DNA from: Azorhizobium caulinodans ORS 571
GTDB lineage: Bacteria > Pseudomonadota > Alphaproteobacteria > Rhizobiales > Xanthobacteraceae
Length of the DNA: 64,000 nt
Direction: 5' to 3'
NCBI RefSeq assembly: GCF_000010525.1
Contig: NC_009937.1
Location: 2,609,501-2,673,500 of the forward strand
Within the stretch, counting starts at the first letter, position 1, and each line of letters opens with the position of its first letter. The notes below the pieces were generated by a model. It worked only from the letters and a program-made list of their open reading frames with translations, ran no database searches and had not been told where the DNA came from. The position numbers and the translations under genes are program-made. This document shows positions 36,985-45,808 of this stretch, in pieces.

Positions 36985-37749
36985 ATGACCTATTGTTGCG
37001 GCGTTCTGGTTCGGGACGGGCTGGTGATGATCGCGGACACGCGCACCAATGCCGGGCTCGACAACATCTCCACCTTCCGCAAGCTGCACATTTTCGAGGA
37101 GCCGGGCCATTACGTGATGGCGCTCGCCTCCGCCGGAAATCTCTCGGTGTCCCAGTCCGTGGTCAGCCTGCTGCACGAGGGCGTAGAGGACCATGAGGCC
37201 GGGGAACGGCAGATGATCGGCGACTGCCGCACCATGTTCCAGGCCGCGCAACTCGTGGGCCGCGCCATCCGGCAGGTGCATGCGGTGGATGCGCAGGCGC
37301 TGGAGCACAGCAATGTCAGCTTCGATGTGTCCTTCCTGCTGGGCGGCCAGATCGCCGGCGGGCCGCTACGGCTGTTCATGGTCTATTCGGCGGGCAATTT
37401 CATCGAATGCACCACCGACACGCCCTTCCTTCAGATCGGCGAGCACAAATACGGCAAGCCGGTTCTGGACCGCGCCGTGACCTATGACATGGAGATTTCC
37501 GACGCGCTCAAGGCGAGCCTCATCTCCATGGACAGCACCATGCGCTCGAACCTCGGCGTCGGCCTGCCCATCGACGTGCTGGTGCTCTGCCCGAACACGC
37601 TGGAAGCGGAACTGAACTACCGCATCGAGCCGGGCGAGCCCTATTTCCACGACCTGCGCGAACGTTGGTCCGCCGCTTTGCGCGCCGCCCATTCCGGCAT
37701 TCCGCGCCCGCCCTACCTGAAGAACGGTCGCCGCGTCATCGAGAGTTGA
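36985..37749 (+). CDS. Anbu (ancestral beta subunit) proteasome-like peptidase
   Basis: 254 aa Ntn-hydrolase. Removal of the initiator Met exposes Thr, the expected nucleophile (MTYCCGVLVRDGLVMIADTR), with Asp and Lys of the proteasome-type site in IADTRTNAG and FRKLHIF. Anbu forms spiral or ring assemblies of unclear substrate. It is usually encoded with an alpha-E domain protein, a circularly permuted ATP-grasp and a transglutaminase-like protein. None of these is adjacent here; neighbours are the FemAB-like enzyme and a P-loop kinase. Confidence 0.92.
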   Translation: MTYCCGVLVRDGLVMIADTRTNAGLDNISTFRKLHIFEEPGHYVMALASAGNLSVSQSVVSLLHEGVEDHEAGERQMIGDCRTMFQAAQLVGRAIRQVHAVDAQALEHSNVSFDVSFLLGGQIAGGPLRLFMVYSAGNFIECTTDTPFLQIGEHKYGKPVLDRAVTYDMEISDALKASLISMDSTMRSNLGVGLPIDVLVLCPNTLEAELNYRIEPGEPYFHDLRERWSAALRAAHSGIPRPPYLKNGRRVIES

Positions 37750-37804
37750 TGGCATTCCGGCTCAGGTAGGGCCTATCTAGGCGCCCCACGCCGGAGGGTC
37801 TGCC

Positions 37805-38356
37805 ATGGTCCATATCCACATCACCGGGGCGTCCGGTTCGGGCACCTCGACGCTGGGCGCCGCCGTTGCGGAAGTGCTGGGCATCCGGCATCTCGACACC
37901 GACCGCTTCTTCTGGATGCCGACCGAGCCGCCCTTCACCACCCCGCGAGAGGTGAGCGCGCGCCTTGCGCTGTTGCAACAGGAGGCGCTGCCGGATGTGG
38001 GGTGGGTGCTCTCCGGCTCCGCGCTCAAATGGGCTACTCCGCTTGAGCCCCTCTACGATCTCATCGTCTTCCTCCACCTCGATCCGGCGGTGCGCATGGA
38101 ACGGATCCGGCTTCGGGAGGAGCAGCGATATGGCGAGCGCATCCGGCCGGGCGGCGACATGGCCGAGGTGAGCCGGGCCTTTCTCGAATGGGCGGAAAGC
38201 TATGACACCGCAGGTCCCGAGCGCCGCAGCCGCGCGGCCCACGAGGACTGGCTTCAGCGCCAGAGCGCGCCGGTCCTGAGGCTTGATTCCGTGGAGCCGG
38301 TGGAGGCGCTCCTCGCGGCGGTGCTTGATCATCCCGCAGGTGGTGCCGCCAGATAA
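37805..38356 (+). CDS. small P-loop kinase-like ATPase
   Basis: 183 aa. The Walker A motif is GASGSGTST (residues 8-16). The following HLDTDRFFWMPTEPPFTTPR is the substrate-loop pattern of AAA_18/shikimate- or adenylate-kinase-like proteins, and YDLIVFLHLDP is the Walker-B-like strand. Such proteins phosphorylate small molecules; the substrate is not predictable. It is cytoplasmic. Confidence 0.8.
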   Translation: MVHIHITGASGSGTSTLGAAVAEVLGIRHLDTDRFFWMPTEPPFTTPREVSARLALLQQEALPDVGWVLSGSALKWATPLEPLYDLIVFLHLDPAVRMERIRLREEQRYGERIRPGGDMAEVSRAFLEWAESYDTAGPERRSRAAHEDWLQRQSAPVLRLDSVEPVEALLAAVLDHPAGGAAR

Positions 38357-38358
38357 TG

Positions 38359-38396
38359 AAACGGCCCCGGTTCCGCTTGGAAACAGGGGCCGTTGT
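38359..38396. terminator. stem-loop between convergent genes
   Basis: A 9-bp stem (AACGGCCCC / GGGGCCGTT) continues imperfectly inward and is followed by GTCTTC. It lies between the kinase-like gene (plus) and the cyclophilin gene (minus). The T-tract is weak. Confidence 0.5.
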
Positions 38397-38421
38397 CTTC
38401 AGAACGCCAGCGGCGCGCCGA

Positions 38422-38880
38422 TCACTCGGCGGCGACGAGCTTGGCCGTCACGATCTTGTCGGGATCCTGCACGGGCTCGCCGCGTTTGATCTTGTCCACA
38501 TTCTCCATGCCGGACACCACCTGCCCCCACACCGTGTACTGGCGGTCGAGGAAGCGGGCGTCGGTGAAGCAGATGAAGAACTGGCTGTCACCGCTGTCCG
38601 GGTTCTGGGCGCGGGCCATGGAGCAGGTGCCGCGCACGTGCGGCTCCGCATTGAACTCGGCCTTCAGCTTCTTGCCGGAGCCGCCCATGCCGTTGCCATA
38701 CTGGCCGTCGCCGGTCTGGGCCATGAAGCCCTCGATGACGCGGTGGAACGGGACGTTGTTGTAGAAGCCTTCGTTCACCAGCTCCTTGATGCGCGCCACG
38801 TGGTTCGGGGCGAGATCGGGGCGGAACTTGATGGTCACGTCGCCCTTGGTGGTTTCGAGGACGAGCAGTTCTTCAGCCAT
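38422..38880 (-). CDS. cytoplasmic cyclophilin-type peptidyl-prolyl isomerase
   Basis: 152 aa with no signal peptide. Cyclophilin active-site residues are present in FHRVIEGFMAQTGDGQYGNG (Arg of FHRV, Phe/Met/Gln) and SQFFICFTDARFLD. It catalyses cis-trans isomerisation of X-Pro bonds. It is closely similar to the exported cyclophilin encoded 31 bp upstream, so the two arose by tandem duplication. It is the last gene of the gyrA-lysE-coaD-ppi-ppi run. Confidence 0.95.
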   Translation of the reverse strand: MAEELLVLETTKGDVTIKFRPDLAPNHVARIKELVNEGFYNNVPFHRVIEGFMAQTGDGQYGNGMGGSGKKLKAEFNAEPHVRGTCSMARAQNPDSGDSQFFICFTDARFLDRQYTVWGQVVSGMENVDKIKRGEPVQDPDKIVTAKLVAAE

Positions 38881-38910
38881 TGGGCCTCTCCTGATGATTG
38901 TTGGAATGGA

Positions 38911-39492
38911 TCACTTCACGTCGGCCGCGACCTGCATCTTCACGATGCGGTCGGGATTGGGCACCGCGCCATTGGCTTCCTTCGGGCCCTTCTTCAGCTT
39001 GTCGATGAACTCCATGCCGGAGACCACCTGCCCGACCACCGTGTACTGGCCGTTCAGGAAGGAGGAATCCGCATAGCAGATGAAGAACTGGGAATTGGCG
39101 CTGTCCGGCGAGGAGGCGCGGGCCATGCCCACCGTGCCGCGCACGAACGGGGTGTTGCTGAACTCGGCCTTAAGGTTCGGATACTTCGAACCTCCGGTGC
39201 CGTTGCCATACTGGCCATCGCCCGTCTGGGCCATGAAGCCGTCGATGACGCGGTGGAACGGCGCGTTGTTGTAATAGCCCTCGCGGGTGAGCGTCTTGAG
39301 GCGCTCCACATGGGCGGGCGCGAGATCGGGACGCAGCGCGATCACCACGCGGCCATAGGCCGTGTCGAGATAGAGCGTGTTCTGCGGATCGCTCTTCGGC
39401 GCAGGCTTGGCGGTCTGGGCCATGGCCGGGGCGGCGAAGGCCGTGGCGAAGGCAAGGCCAGTGAATTCACGGCGGCCGATGAGACGGGACAT
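38911..39492 (-). CDS. exported cyclophilin-type peptidyl-prolyl isomerase
   Basis: 193 aa from the ATG at 39492 (AAGGAG 7 nt upstream). The N-terminus has twin arginines after a serine-leucine lead (LIGRREFTGLAFATAF), then an AMA cleavage site, so it may be Tat-exported to the periplasm. The cyclophilin core FHRVIDGFMAQTGDGQYGNG and SQFFICYADSSFL is nearly identical to the cytoplasmic paralogue next door. It probably serves as a periplasmic proline isomerase. Confidence 0.93.
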   Translation of the reverse strand: MSRLIGRREFTGLAFATAFAAPAMAQTAKPAPKSDPQNTLYLDTAYGRVVIALRPDLAPAHVERLKTLTREGYYNNAPFHRVIDGFMAQTGDGQYGNGTGGSKYPNLKAEFSNTPFVRGTVGMARASSPDSANSQFFICYADSSFLNGQYTVVGQVVSGMEFIDKLKKGPKEANGAVPNPDRIVKMQVAADVK

Positions 39493-39560
39493 CACAAGGC
39501 TCCTTGGATCGCCGGCGGGTCTTCGCCCGTGAGACGGCGGGTGAATGGCGGGTCGTCCGG

Positions 39561-40082
39561 TCAGGACGCGGAGGGGAACTTGGCCTTCAGGCGCGCGAGC
39601 ACTTCCGCAGGCACGAACGGCGCGACCTCGCCGCCCATGGCAGCGATTTGCCGGACCAGCGTGGCGGTGATGGGGCGCACGCGCGGCGAAGCCGGGAGAA
39701 AGACGGTCTGGATCTCCGGCGCCATGGTGCCGTTCATGCCCGCCATCTGCATTTCATAGTCGAGGTCGGTGCCGTCGCGCAGGCCGCGGATCAGCAGCGT
39801 AGCGCCGACCCGGCGGGCGGTGTTCACTACGAGATCGCCGAAGGTGATGGCCTCGAGCGTCGCGCCCTCCTCCTGCGCGATGGGACCGCAGATGTCCTTG
39901 AGCATCGCGAGCCGCTCGTCGGCGGTGAACAGAGGGGTCTTGCCGGGATGGATGCCGACCGCCAGCACGAGATGGTCGGCGAGGCGCGAGGCCGAGCGGA
40001 CCACATCGAGATGGCCGTTCGTCGGCGGATCGAACGAACCGGCATAGATGGCAACGCGGCGCGTGTGGTCGGGTCGGCTCAT
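39561..40082 (-). CDS. coaD: phosphopantetheine adenylyltransferase
   Basis: 173 aa. It makes dephospho-CoA from 4'-phosphopantetheine and ATP. The nucleotidyltransferase motif [18 protein letters not shown] contains the T/HxGH-type site (TNGH), and [20 protein letters not shown] is the substrate site. The usual ISSTLVR loop reads [10 protein letters not shown]. The gene lies between the LysE gene and the two cyclophilin genes, an order common in Rhizobiales. Confidence 0.97.
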   Translation of the reverse strand: MSRPDHTRRVAIYAGSFDPPTNGHLDVVRSASRLADHLVLAVGIHPGKTPLFTADERLAMLKDICGPIAQEEGATLEAITFGDLVVNTARRVGATLLIRGLRDGTDLDYEMQMAGMNGTMAPEIQTVFLPASPRVRPITATLVRQIAAMGGEVAPFVPAEVLARLKAKFPSAS

Positions 40083-40126
40083 GGCGATGGGGTAGCCTTA
40101 GACGGCGCGCAGCGCAATGGGGCGGG

Positions 40127-40738
40127 TCAGCGCCGGCCGGCGGCGAGCAGCACCAAGGCCCCGCCGGCGAGAATGCCGGCGGACACCCGGTCGGCGATGC
40201 GGGTGAAGCGGCCGGCGAGCGCCGCGCGGGCCCGGTCCGCCACCACTGCCCAGATCATGTCGCCCACCAACGCGATCAGCGCGAAGATGGCCGCAAGCAG
40301 CGCGATCTGCGGGCCGGGATCGGCGGTGTTGGTGACGAACTGCGGCAGGAAGGCCGCGTGGAACAGCAGCGTCTTGGGATTGGCGAAGGCGACCGCGAAG
40401 CCACGCCCGAAGGACGCCCGGCGGGTGGGCATGGGTTTGTCGCCCATCTTGCCGGCACCGCGCCATTGCAACACGGCCAGCCAGATCAGATAGGCCGCGC
40501 CGAGATAGCGGATCACGTCGAAATGGCGGGCGAACAGGTCCACCAGCCAGGAAAGGCCCGCCGCCACGGCGGCGAGCTGGAGGATGATGCCGACATTGAC
40601 CCCGAGCGCGCTCAGCATGCCGGCCTTGCGCCCGTGCTTCAGGCTGGTGCCGACAATGAGCGCCACATTGGGGCCGGGCGTCGCGCAGAGAGCGAGGCAC
40701 GCGAGGATGAAGATGGCCAGGCTCTCTGCGGAGATCAT
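40127..40738 (-). CDS. LysE-family amino-acid exporter
   Basis: 203 aa with about six hydrophobic segments. The family signature CATPGPNVALIVGTSLKHGR is near residue 18, and FGRGFAVAFANPKTLLFHAA in the middle. It exports amino acids or related small molecules (RhtB/LysE type) across the inner membrane. Its start lies 3 bp after the gyrA stop, so it belongs to the gyrA transcript. Confidence 0.93.
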   Translation of the reverse strand: MISAESLAIFILACLALCATPGPNVALIVGTSLKHGRKAGMLSALGVNVGIILQLAAVAAGLSWLVDLFARHFDVIRYLGAAYLIWLAVLQWRGAGKMGDKPMPTRRASFGRGFAVAFANPKTLLFHAAFLPQFVTNTADPGPQIALLAAIFALIALVGDMIWAVVADRARAALAGRFTRIADRVSAGILAGGALVLLAAGRR

Positions 40739-40741
40739 GGA

Positions 40742-43495
40742 TCAGGCCTCGGGGCTCTCGTCGGGGGCGCCGGTCTCCTCGCCTTCGCCCTCGGTGGCTT
40801 CGCCCGCCTCGTCCTCGCTGATGTGCTCCACCGAGACCACGCGCTCGTCCGCGGCGGTGTCGAAGACGATGACGCCCTGGCTGCTGCGGCCGACGATGCG
40901 GATGCCGTTCACCGGGCAGCGGATGAGCTGGCCACCATCCGTCACCAGCATGATCTGGTCGGCGTCACGCACCGGGAAGGAGGCGACGAGCTTGCCGTTG
41001 CGCTCGTTCACCGCCATGGCGACGATGCCCTTACCGCCGCGCCCGGTGACGCGATATTCGTAGGACGAGGTGCGCTTGCCGTAGCCATTCTCCGAGAGGG
41101 TGAGGATGAACTGCTCGTTCGTCTCCATCTCCAGGAACTTGACCGGATCGAGCTTGCCCTCGGCCGCGGGCGCCTCGCCTTCCAGCTCGATGGGCGCATC
41201 CTCGGCCGCCTGGGCGCGGGATTGGCGCAGATACTGCACCCGCTCTTCGGCAGCGGCATCGGTGTGGTTGATGATGGCCATGGAGATGAGCCGGTCGCCC
41301 TCCTCCAGCCGGATGCCACGCACGCCGACGCTGTCGCGACCCTTGAACAGGCGCACCTCGGGGACGGGGAAGCGGATGCAGGCGCCGTTGGCCGTGGTCA
41401 GCAGAACGTCCTGATGCTCGTTGCAGAGCTGGACCGAGGCGATCTGCTCGCCCTCCTCCAGCTTCATGGCGATCTTGCCGTTGCGGTTCACCTGGCTGAA
41501 GTCGGCCAGCGCATTGCGCCGGACGGTGCCCCCGGTGGTCGCGAACATGATCTGCCAGAGGCTGTGCTCTTCCAGATTTTCCGGCAGCGGGACGATGGAG
41601 GTGATCCGCTCGTCCGGCTGGAGCGGCAGGATGTTGATGAGCGCCTTGCCGCGCGCCTGGGGCGCGGCGGCGGGCAGGCGCCACACCTTGAGCTTGTAGA
41701 CCTGCCCCTTCGAGGAGAAGAACAGCACCGGGGCGTGGGTCGAGGCCACGAACAGACGGGTGACGAAATCCTCGTCCCGAGTCTGCATGGCCGAGCGCCC
41801 CTTGCCGCCGCGCCGTTGTGCCCGATAGGTGGACAGCGGCACACGCTTCACATAGCCGGCGTGAGACACGGTAACGACCATGTCCTCGCGGGCGATGAGG
41901 TCCTCGTCGTCCAGATCGCCGAACCCTTCGGTGATCTCGGTCCGGCGGGGCGTGTTGAACTCGGCCCGCAGCGCCAGCAGTTCCTCGCGAATGATGGCCC
42001 GCATGCGCGGCCGGCTGGCGAGGATTTCCAGATATTCGGCGATCTCCAGCGCCAGCTTGTCCAACTCGTCGGAGATTTCGTCGCGACCGAGGGCGGTGAG
42101 GCGCTGCAGGCGCAGGTCGAGGATGGCGCGGGCCTGCTCCATGGAGAGGCGATAGGTGCCGTCGCTGGCCACCACATGGCGAGGATCGGCAATCAAAGCC
42201 ACCAAGGAGGCCACATCCTTAGCCGGCCAATGACGCTCCATCAGCCGCTCGCGTGCCGTGCCCGGATCGGGTGCGGTGCGGATAAGCTGAATGATTTCAT
42301 CGATGTTGGCGACGGCGATGGCGAGACCCACGAGCACATGGGCTCGGTCGCGAGCCTTGCGGAGAAGGAACTTCGTTCGCCGGCTCACGACCTCCTCACG
42401 GAAGGCAATGAAGGCGGTGAGCGTGTCGTGCAGCGTCATCACCGCCGGGCGGCCGCCGGAGAGCGCCACCATGTTCACGCCGAACGAGGTCTGGAGCGGC
42501 GTCATGCGGTAGAGATTGTTCAGCACCACGTCCGCCTGGGCGTCGCGCTTCACCTCGATGACCACGCGCATGCCTTCGCGGTCGCTCTCGTCGCGGATCT
42601 CGGCGATGCCTTCCAGGCGCTTGTCGCGCACCAGCTCGGCGATCTTCTCGATCATCGTCGCCTTGTTCACCTGATACGGGATCTCGGTGATGATGATCGC
42701 CTCGCGCTCCTTGCGCACCGTCTCGATGGTGGCGCGGGCGCGCATCATGATCGAGCCGCGGCCCGTCATGTAAGCCTGGCGGATGCCGGAGCGGCCCATG
42801 ATGAGGGCGCCGGTCGGGAAGTCGGGGCCGGGGATATAGTCGAGCAGCAGCTCGGGATCCATTACCGGATCGTCGAGCAGGGCCACCGTGCCGTCGATCA
42901 CCTCACCCAGATTGTGCGGCGGAATGTTGGTGGCCATGCCCACCGCGATGCCGCCGGCGCCGTTCACGAGCAGATTCGGGAAGCGGGCGGGAAGAACGCT
43001 GGGTTCGTTTTCGGAATTGTCGTAGTTGGCCTGGAAATCGACCGTGTCCTGGCCGAGTTCGTCCAGCAGCGACTGCGTCACCTTCTCGAGGCGCACCTCG
43101 GTGTAACGCATGGCCGCCGGCGGATCGCCGTCCACCGAGCCGAAATTGCCCTGACCGTCGATCAGCGGCACGCGCATGGAGAAGGTCTGCACCATGCGCA
43201 CGAGGGCGTCATAGACCGACTGGTTGCCGTGCGGGTGATACTTACCGATGACGTCGCCGACGACACGGGCCGACTTGCGATACTGCTTGTTCCACTCGTA
43301 GCCGTTCTCGTGCATCGAGAACAGGATGCGGCGGTGGACCGGCTTGAGGCCATCGCGCACGTCGGGCAGAGCGCGCGCAACGATGACGCTCATCGCATAG
43401 TCGAGATAGGAACGCGACAGCTCGTCCGTGATGGAGACGGGCCGGATGTCCGAGGGGGTCGCGCCACCCTGCGGGGGCGTGTCGTTATCAGCCAA
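40742..43495 (-). CDS. gyrA: DNA gyrase subunit A
   Basis: 917 aa. The active-site Tyr131 lies in [10 protein letters not shown]. The quinolone-determining region reads [15 protein letters not shown]: the position equivalent to E. coli Ser83 is Gln92, and Asp87 is kept as Asp96. The C-terminal beta-pinwheel (repeats such as [10 protein letters not shown] with a GyrA-box-like QRRGGKG) is followed by an acidic tail. With GyrB it introduces negative supercoils. It is followed by lysE, coaD and the cyclophilins. Confidence 0.99.
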   Translation of the reverse strand: MADNDTPPQGGATPSDIRPVSITDELSRSYLDYAMSVIVARALPDVRDGLKPVHRRILFSMHENGYEWNKQYRKSARVVGDVIGKYHPHGNQSVYDALVRMVQTFSMRVPLIDGQGNFGSVDGDPPAAMRYTEVRLEKVTQSLLDELGQDTVDFQANYDNSENEPSVLPARFPNLLVNGAGGIAVGMATNIPPHNLGEVIDGTVALLDDPVMDPELLLDYIPGPDFPTGALIMGRSGIRQAYMTGRGSIMMRARATIETVRKEREAIIITEIPYQVNKATMIEKIAELVRDKRLEGIAEIRDESDREGMRVVIEVKRDAQADVVLNNLYRMTPLQTSFGVNMVALSGGRPAVMTLHDTLTAFIAFREEVVSRRTKFLLRKARDRAHVLVGLAIAVANIDEIIQLIRTAPDPGTARERLMERHWPAKDVASLVALIADPRHVVASDGTYRLSMEQARAILDLRLQRLTALGRDEISDELDKLALEIAEYLEILASRPRMRAIIREELLALRAEFNTPRRTEITEGFGDLDDEDLIAREDMVVTVSHAGYVKRVPLSTYRAQRRGGKGRSAMQTRDEDFVTRLFVASTHAPVLFFSSKGQVYKLKVWRLPAAAPQARGKALINILPLQPDERITSIVPLPENLEEHSLWQIMFATTGGTVRRNALADFSQVNRNGKIAMKLEEGEQIASVQLCNEHQDVLLTTANGACIRFPVPEVRLFKGRDSVGVRGIRLEEGDRLISMAIINHTDAAAEERVQYLRQSRAQAAEDAPIELEGEAPAAEGKLDPVKFLEMETNEQFILTLSENGYGKRTSSYEYRVTGRGGKGIVAMAVNERNGKLVASFPVRDADQIMLVTDGGQLIRCPVNGIRIVGRSSQGVIVFDTAADERVVSVEHISEDEAGEATEGEGEETGAPDESPEA

Positions 43496-43585
43496 ACGAG
43501 CACTCTTTCATGGTCGGCGATTAGCCGTTTCTTGTAGCCGATTCATCCCCGCAACACCAGCAAAAGCCCCCTCCCCGTGCCCAAT

Positions 43586-43606
43586 AAAACCCTTGTCGGA
43601 CAAGGG
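43586..43606 (-). terminator. Rho-independent terminator downstream of the DUF2306 gene
   Basis: On the minus strand the stem CCCTTGT / ACAAGGG with a 3-nt loop is followed by TTTTATT. It separates the DUF2306 gene from gyrA. Confidence 0.75.
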
Positions 43607-43684
43607 CTTGCGCTGGGCAGTTCAGACATCTGGGGATTGGGTGCCACATTCGAGCCGCAAACGGCCCTTTTCGGCCCCGTCGCC

Positions 43685-44080
43685 TCAGCCGAACACCACC
43701 TGATGCAGCAGCCGTCCGGGGACGAGCGTGAAGGCCCCGGCGCCGATCAGGGCCAGCCAGAAGAGCTGCATCATGATGCGGCGGTGATCGGAGATCCGCC
43801 CCTGCCGGACCGCCCGCACCGCGCCCCACAAACCGACCAGCGTGATGACGGAGAGGAGATGGATCGGGCTCCACGGGCCCCAGAGGCGCAATTCGTGGAT
43901 GCCGAATGAGCTCAGCGCGACGACCGCCATCAGCGCCACCCAGAACCACCCCATCCGCTTGTGGGCGCCACTGCCCTTGGGCCGCGTGACCTGCACCGTT
44001 CCGAGGGCTAGGGCCGCGAGCGCCGCCGCCGTATGGATCTGGATGGCCGGCGAGGCGGCAAGAAGCGGTTCGAGCGTCAT
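43685..44080 (-). CDS. DUF2306 membrane protein
   Basis: 131 aa from the ATG at 44080 (GGGAGG 6 nt upstream); the longer frame from 44140 would start inside a palindrome. Four hydrophobic helices are seen, with the family motifs GAHKRMGWFWVALMAVVALS and RISDHRRIMMQLFWLALIGA. The invariant His residues (HKR, DHR) resemble haem or metal ligands in membrane cytochrome-like folds. Function unknown. Confidence 0.85.
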   Translation of the reverse strand: MTLEPLLAASPAIQIHTAAALAALALGTVQVTRPKGSGAHKRMGWFWVALMAVVALSSFGIHELRLWGPWSPIHLLSVITLVGLWGAVRAVRQGRISDHRRIMMQLFWLALIGAGAFTLVPGRLLHQVVFG

Positions 44081-44120
44081 GGCGGCCTCCCGGCGGAACC
44101 GGGAGACCGTAGCGCATTGC

Positions 44121-44153
44121 GGGCCTAATGTGAATGGCATTCACATTAGGCCC
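44121..44153 (-). repeat. perfect 33-bp palindrome (16-bp arms)
   Basis: GGGCCTAATGTGAATG and CATTCACATTAGGCCC are perfect inverted arms around a single central base. The palindrome starts 7 bp after the stop of the MetX-like gene and ends 41 bp above the DUF2306 start, on the same strand. As RNA it would be a very stable hairpin with no U-tract; as DNA it resembles a strong dyad operator. Which role applies is not known. Confidence 0.7.
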
Positions 44154-44159
44154 ATCCCG

Positions 44160-45389
44160 TCATTTCGCGAGGAATGTGCGGATGGCGTCACCCGCCTCCG
44201 AGATGTTGACGACGCCGTTCAGATGCCCGCGCCCGCCGCCGATCTTCACCTGCTCCACCTTGGCGCCGCCGGCGCGGACGCGCTCGGCCGTCTTGGCAAT
44301 GACGGGGGGCGGGAAGACGAGATCCTCGTCCGTGGAGATCAACAGCACCGGCGCCTTGATGCGCGAGACGGCCGCATCCCCTCCGGCCACGAAGAGCTGG
44401 TTGGCCTTCACGAGATAGAGGAGATGGTTGGCATCCGAGAGTTCGGCGCGGGCGGCGGAGATCTTGTCGATCGTTGATTCCACCAGGAAGCGGTTGCCCA
44501 TGGCGGCCGCTGGATCCTGCTGCGGCTCGGCCCATTTGCGGCCAAAGGTGTCGTCCACCCAGGTCCAGTAGCCGGCCCAGAGCGTGACCATCTTGAGCGC
44601 CTGCGTCAGCCCCGCCTTGGGCGGGGTGCGACCGTAATAATCGCCATTGTTCCAGTTGGCATCGACGCGGATGGGCGCGCCCCACGCATCCAGCAGCGCG
44701 ATCAGCCAGCCGCTGGTTTCGCTGGCGCCGATCACCGGAATGATGCGCCCCACCATCTCGGGATAGCTGGAGGCCCATTCATAGGCCTGCAAGGCGCCCA
44801 TGGAGGCGCCCGCCACCGCATGGAGCCTAGTGATGCCGAGGCTCTCCAGAAGCGCCTTCTGCACGTTCACGAAGTCGCGGATGCCCACCACCGGAAAGCT
44901 CATGCCATAGGGCTTGTCCGTGCCAGGCTGAAGGGAGGCCGGGCCGGTGGTGATGACGTTCGGATCGTAAGCGTTGAGGTTTACCAGCGTATCGGACGAG
45001 ATGATGTAATATTTGTCCGTATCGAGCGGCTTGCCGGGGCCGATGATGGCGTCCCAATAGCCGGCGACCTTGTCATCGGCCTTGTATTTTCCCGCCGCAT
45101 GGCTCGAGCCCGAGAAGAAGTGCGTGACGAGGATCACGTTGCTCTTGTCGGCATTGAGCGTGCCATAGGCTTCCCAGCCGATCTTCACATCCTTCAGCGG
45201 CGCGCCACCCTGCGTCGTGTAAGCGGGGAGCGTGAAACTCTTCTTCTCGACGATGGCATCGAGCGCGGATGCGGGCGTCGGCAGCACGGAACCGGCGACC
45301 GCAAGAGCGAGGGCGAAGGCCCAAGCCATGGCGCGCACATGGTTCGATTTCAGGCACAGGCGTTCAAGCGTCTGGGTGATGGGCCTCAT
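44160..45389 (-). CDS. exported alpha/beta hydrolase of the homoserine O-acetyltransferase (MetX-like) family
   Basis: 409 aa with GGAGG before the ATG. Unlike biosynthetic MetX, it begins with a signal peptide (MAWAFALALAVAGSVLPTPA, preceded by a 20-residue lead). The catalytic triad is intact: Ser in AGASMGALQAYEWA, Asp in LLISTDEDLVFPP and His in GRGHLNGV. Homologues in this family carry out acyl transfer or plain hydrolysis. Periplasmic export argues against methionine synthesis and for an extracytoplasmic esterase or acylase. No met genes adjoin it. Confidence 0.85.
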   Translation of the reverse strand: MRPITQTLERLCLKSNHVRAMAWAFALALAVAGSVLPTPASALDAIVEKKSFTLPAYTTQGGAPLKDVKIGWEAYGTLNADKSNVILVTHFFSGSSHAAGKYKADDKVAGYWDAIIGPGKPLDTDKYYIISSDTLVNLNAYDPNVITTGPASLQPGTDKPYGMSFPVVGIRDFVNVQKALLESLGITRLHAVAGASMGALQAYEWASSYPEMVGRIIPVIGASETSGWLIALLDAWGAPIRVDANWNNGDYYGRTPPKAGLTQALKMVTLWAGYWTWVDDTFGRKWAEPQQDPAAAMGNRFLVESTIDKISAARAELSDANHLLYLVKANQLFVAGGDAAVSRIKAPVLLISTDEDLVFPPPVIAKTAERVRAGGAKVEQVKIGGGRGHLNGVVNISEAGDAIRTFLAK

Positions 45390-45808
45390 CGCGTTTCCTC
45401 CGGCCGCCTGCGGCGGCGGTTTCAGGGCGCCCAGCTTCTTGTGAGCGCGACGGGGGAACGGCCACGAAGGCAGCAGGCCGCGGGAATAGACGATCGGCGG
45501 CCTGGCCTTTCACGCGGAGCCCCCCGGATCGCGCGGACTGGGTCCCGTTACTGTGCGACGGCCCCCGCCGGCCCGCAATCGGCTTTCGTGTCCCGAGCCG
45601 GCTCGCCATTTTCCGGCCGGCGCTGGACCGACCGCAAAAGCCGTGCTAATGGCGCCGCCTTCCCTTGAGGGTGTCATGATCCAGGCCTGCCAGCGACGAC
45701 GAGAGACCGCCCCGCGCCTTGTGGCGCGGCGTCCTGCGTTCCTGCCTGCCTGAGTGGCCGTCGCGGCCCGGGCGGGTGCATCCCGTCTCGCGCCGAAGGC
45801 CCTGATCC
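45390..45808. other. 419-bp intergenic region between divergent genes
   Basis: No gene or recognisable RNA is seen. It must hold the promoters of the MetX-like (minus) and GNAT (plus) genes. A small perfect hairpin CCGCGCC-TTGT-GGCGCGG lies at about 45711-45730. I found no SAM-II riboswitch pattern despite the MetX-like neighbour. Confidence 0.4.

Noticed and set aside
40358..43537. A plus-strand open frame of more than 1000 codons opposite gyrA
   Set aside because: It is the antisense shadow of gyrA in GC-rich sequence. The translation is rich in His, Arg, Gly and Asp with no recognisable domain, while the opposite strand is unmistakable gyrase.
45390..45808. SAM-II riboswitch upstream of the MetX-like gene
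   Set aside because: No conserved SAM-II pseudoknot sequence is visible, and the signal peptide argues against a methionine-biosynthetic MetX.
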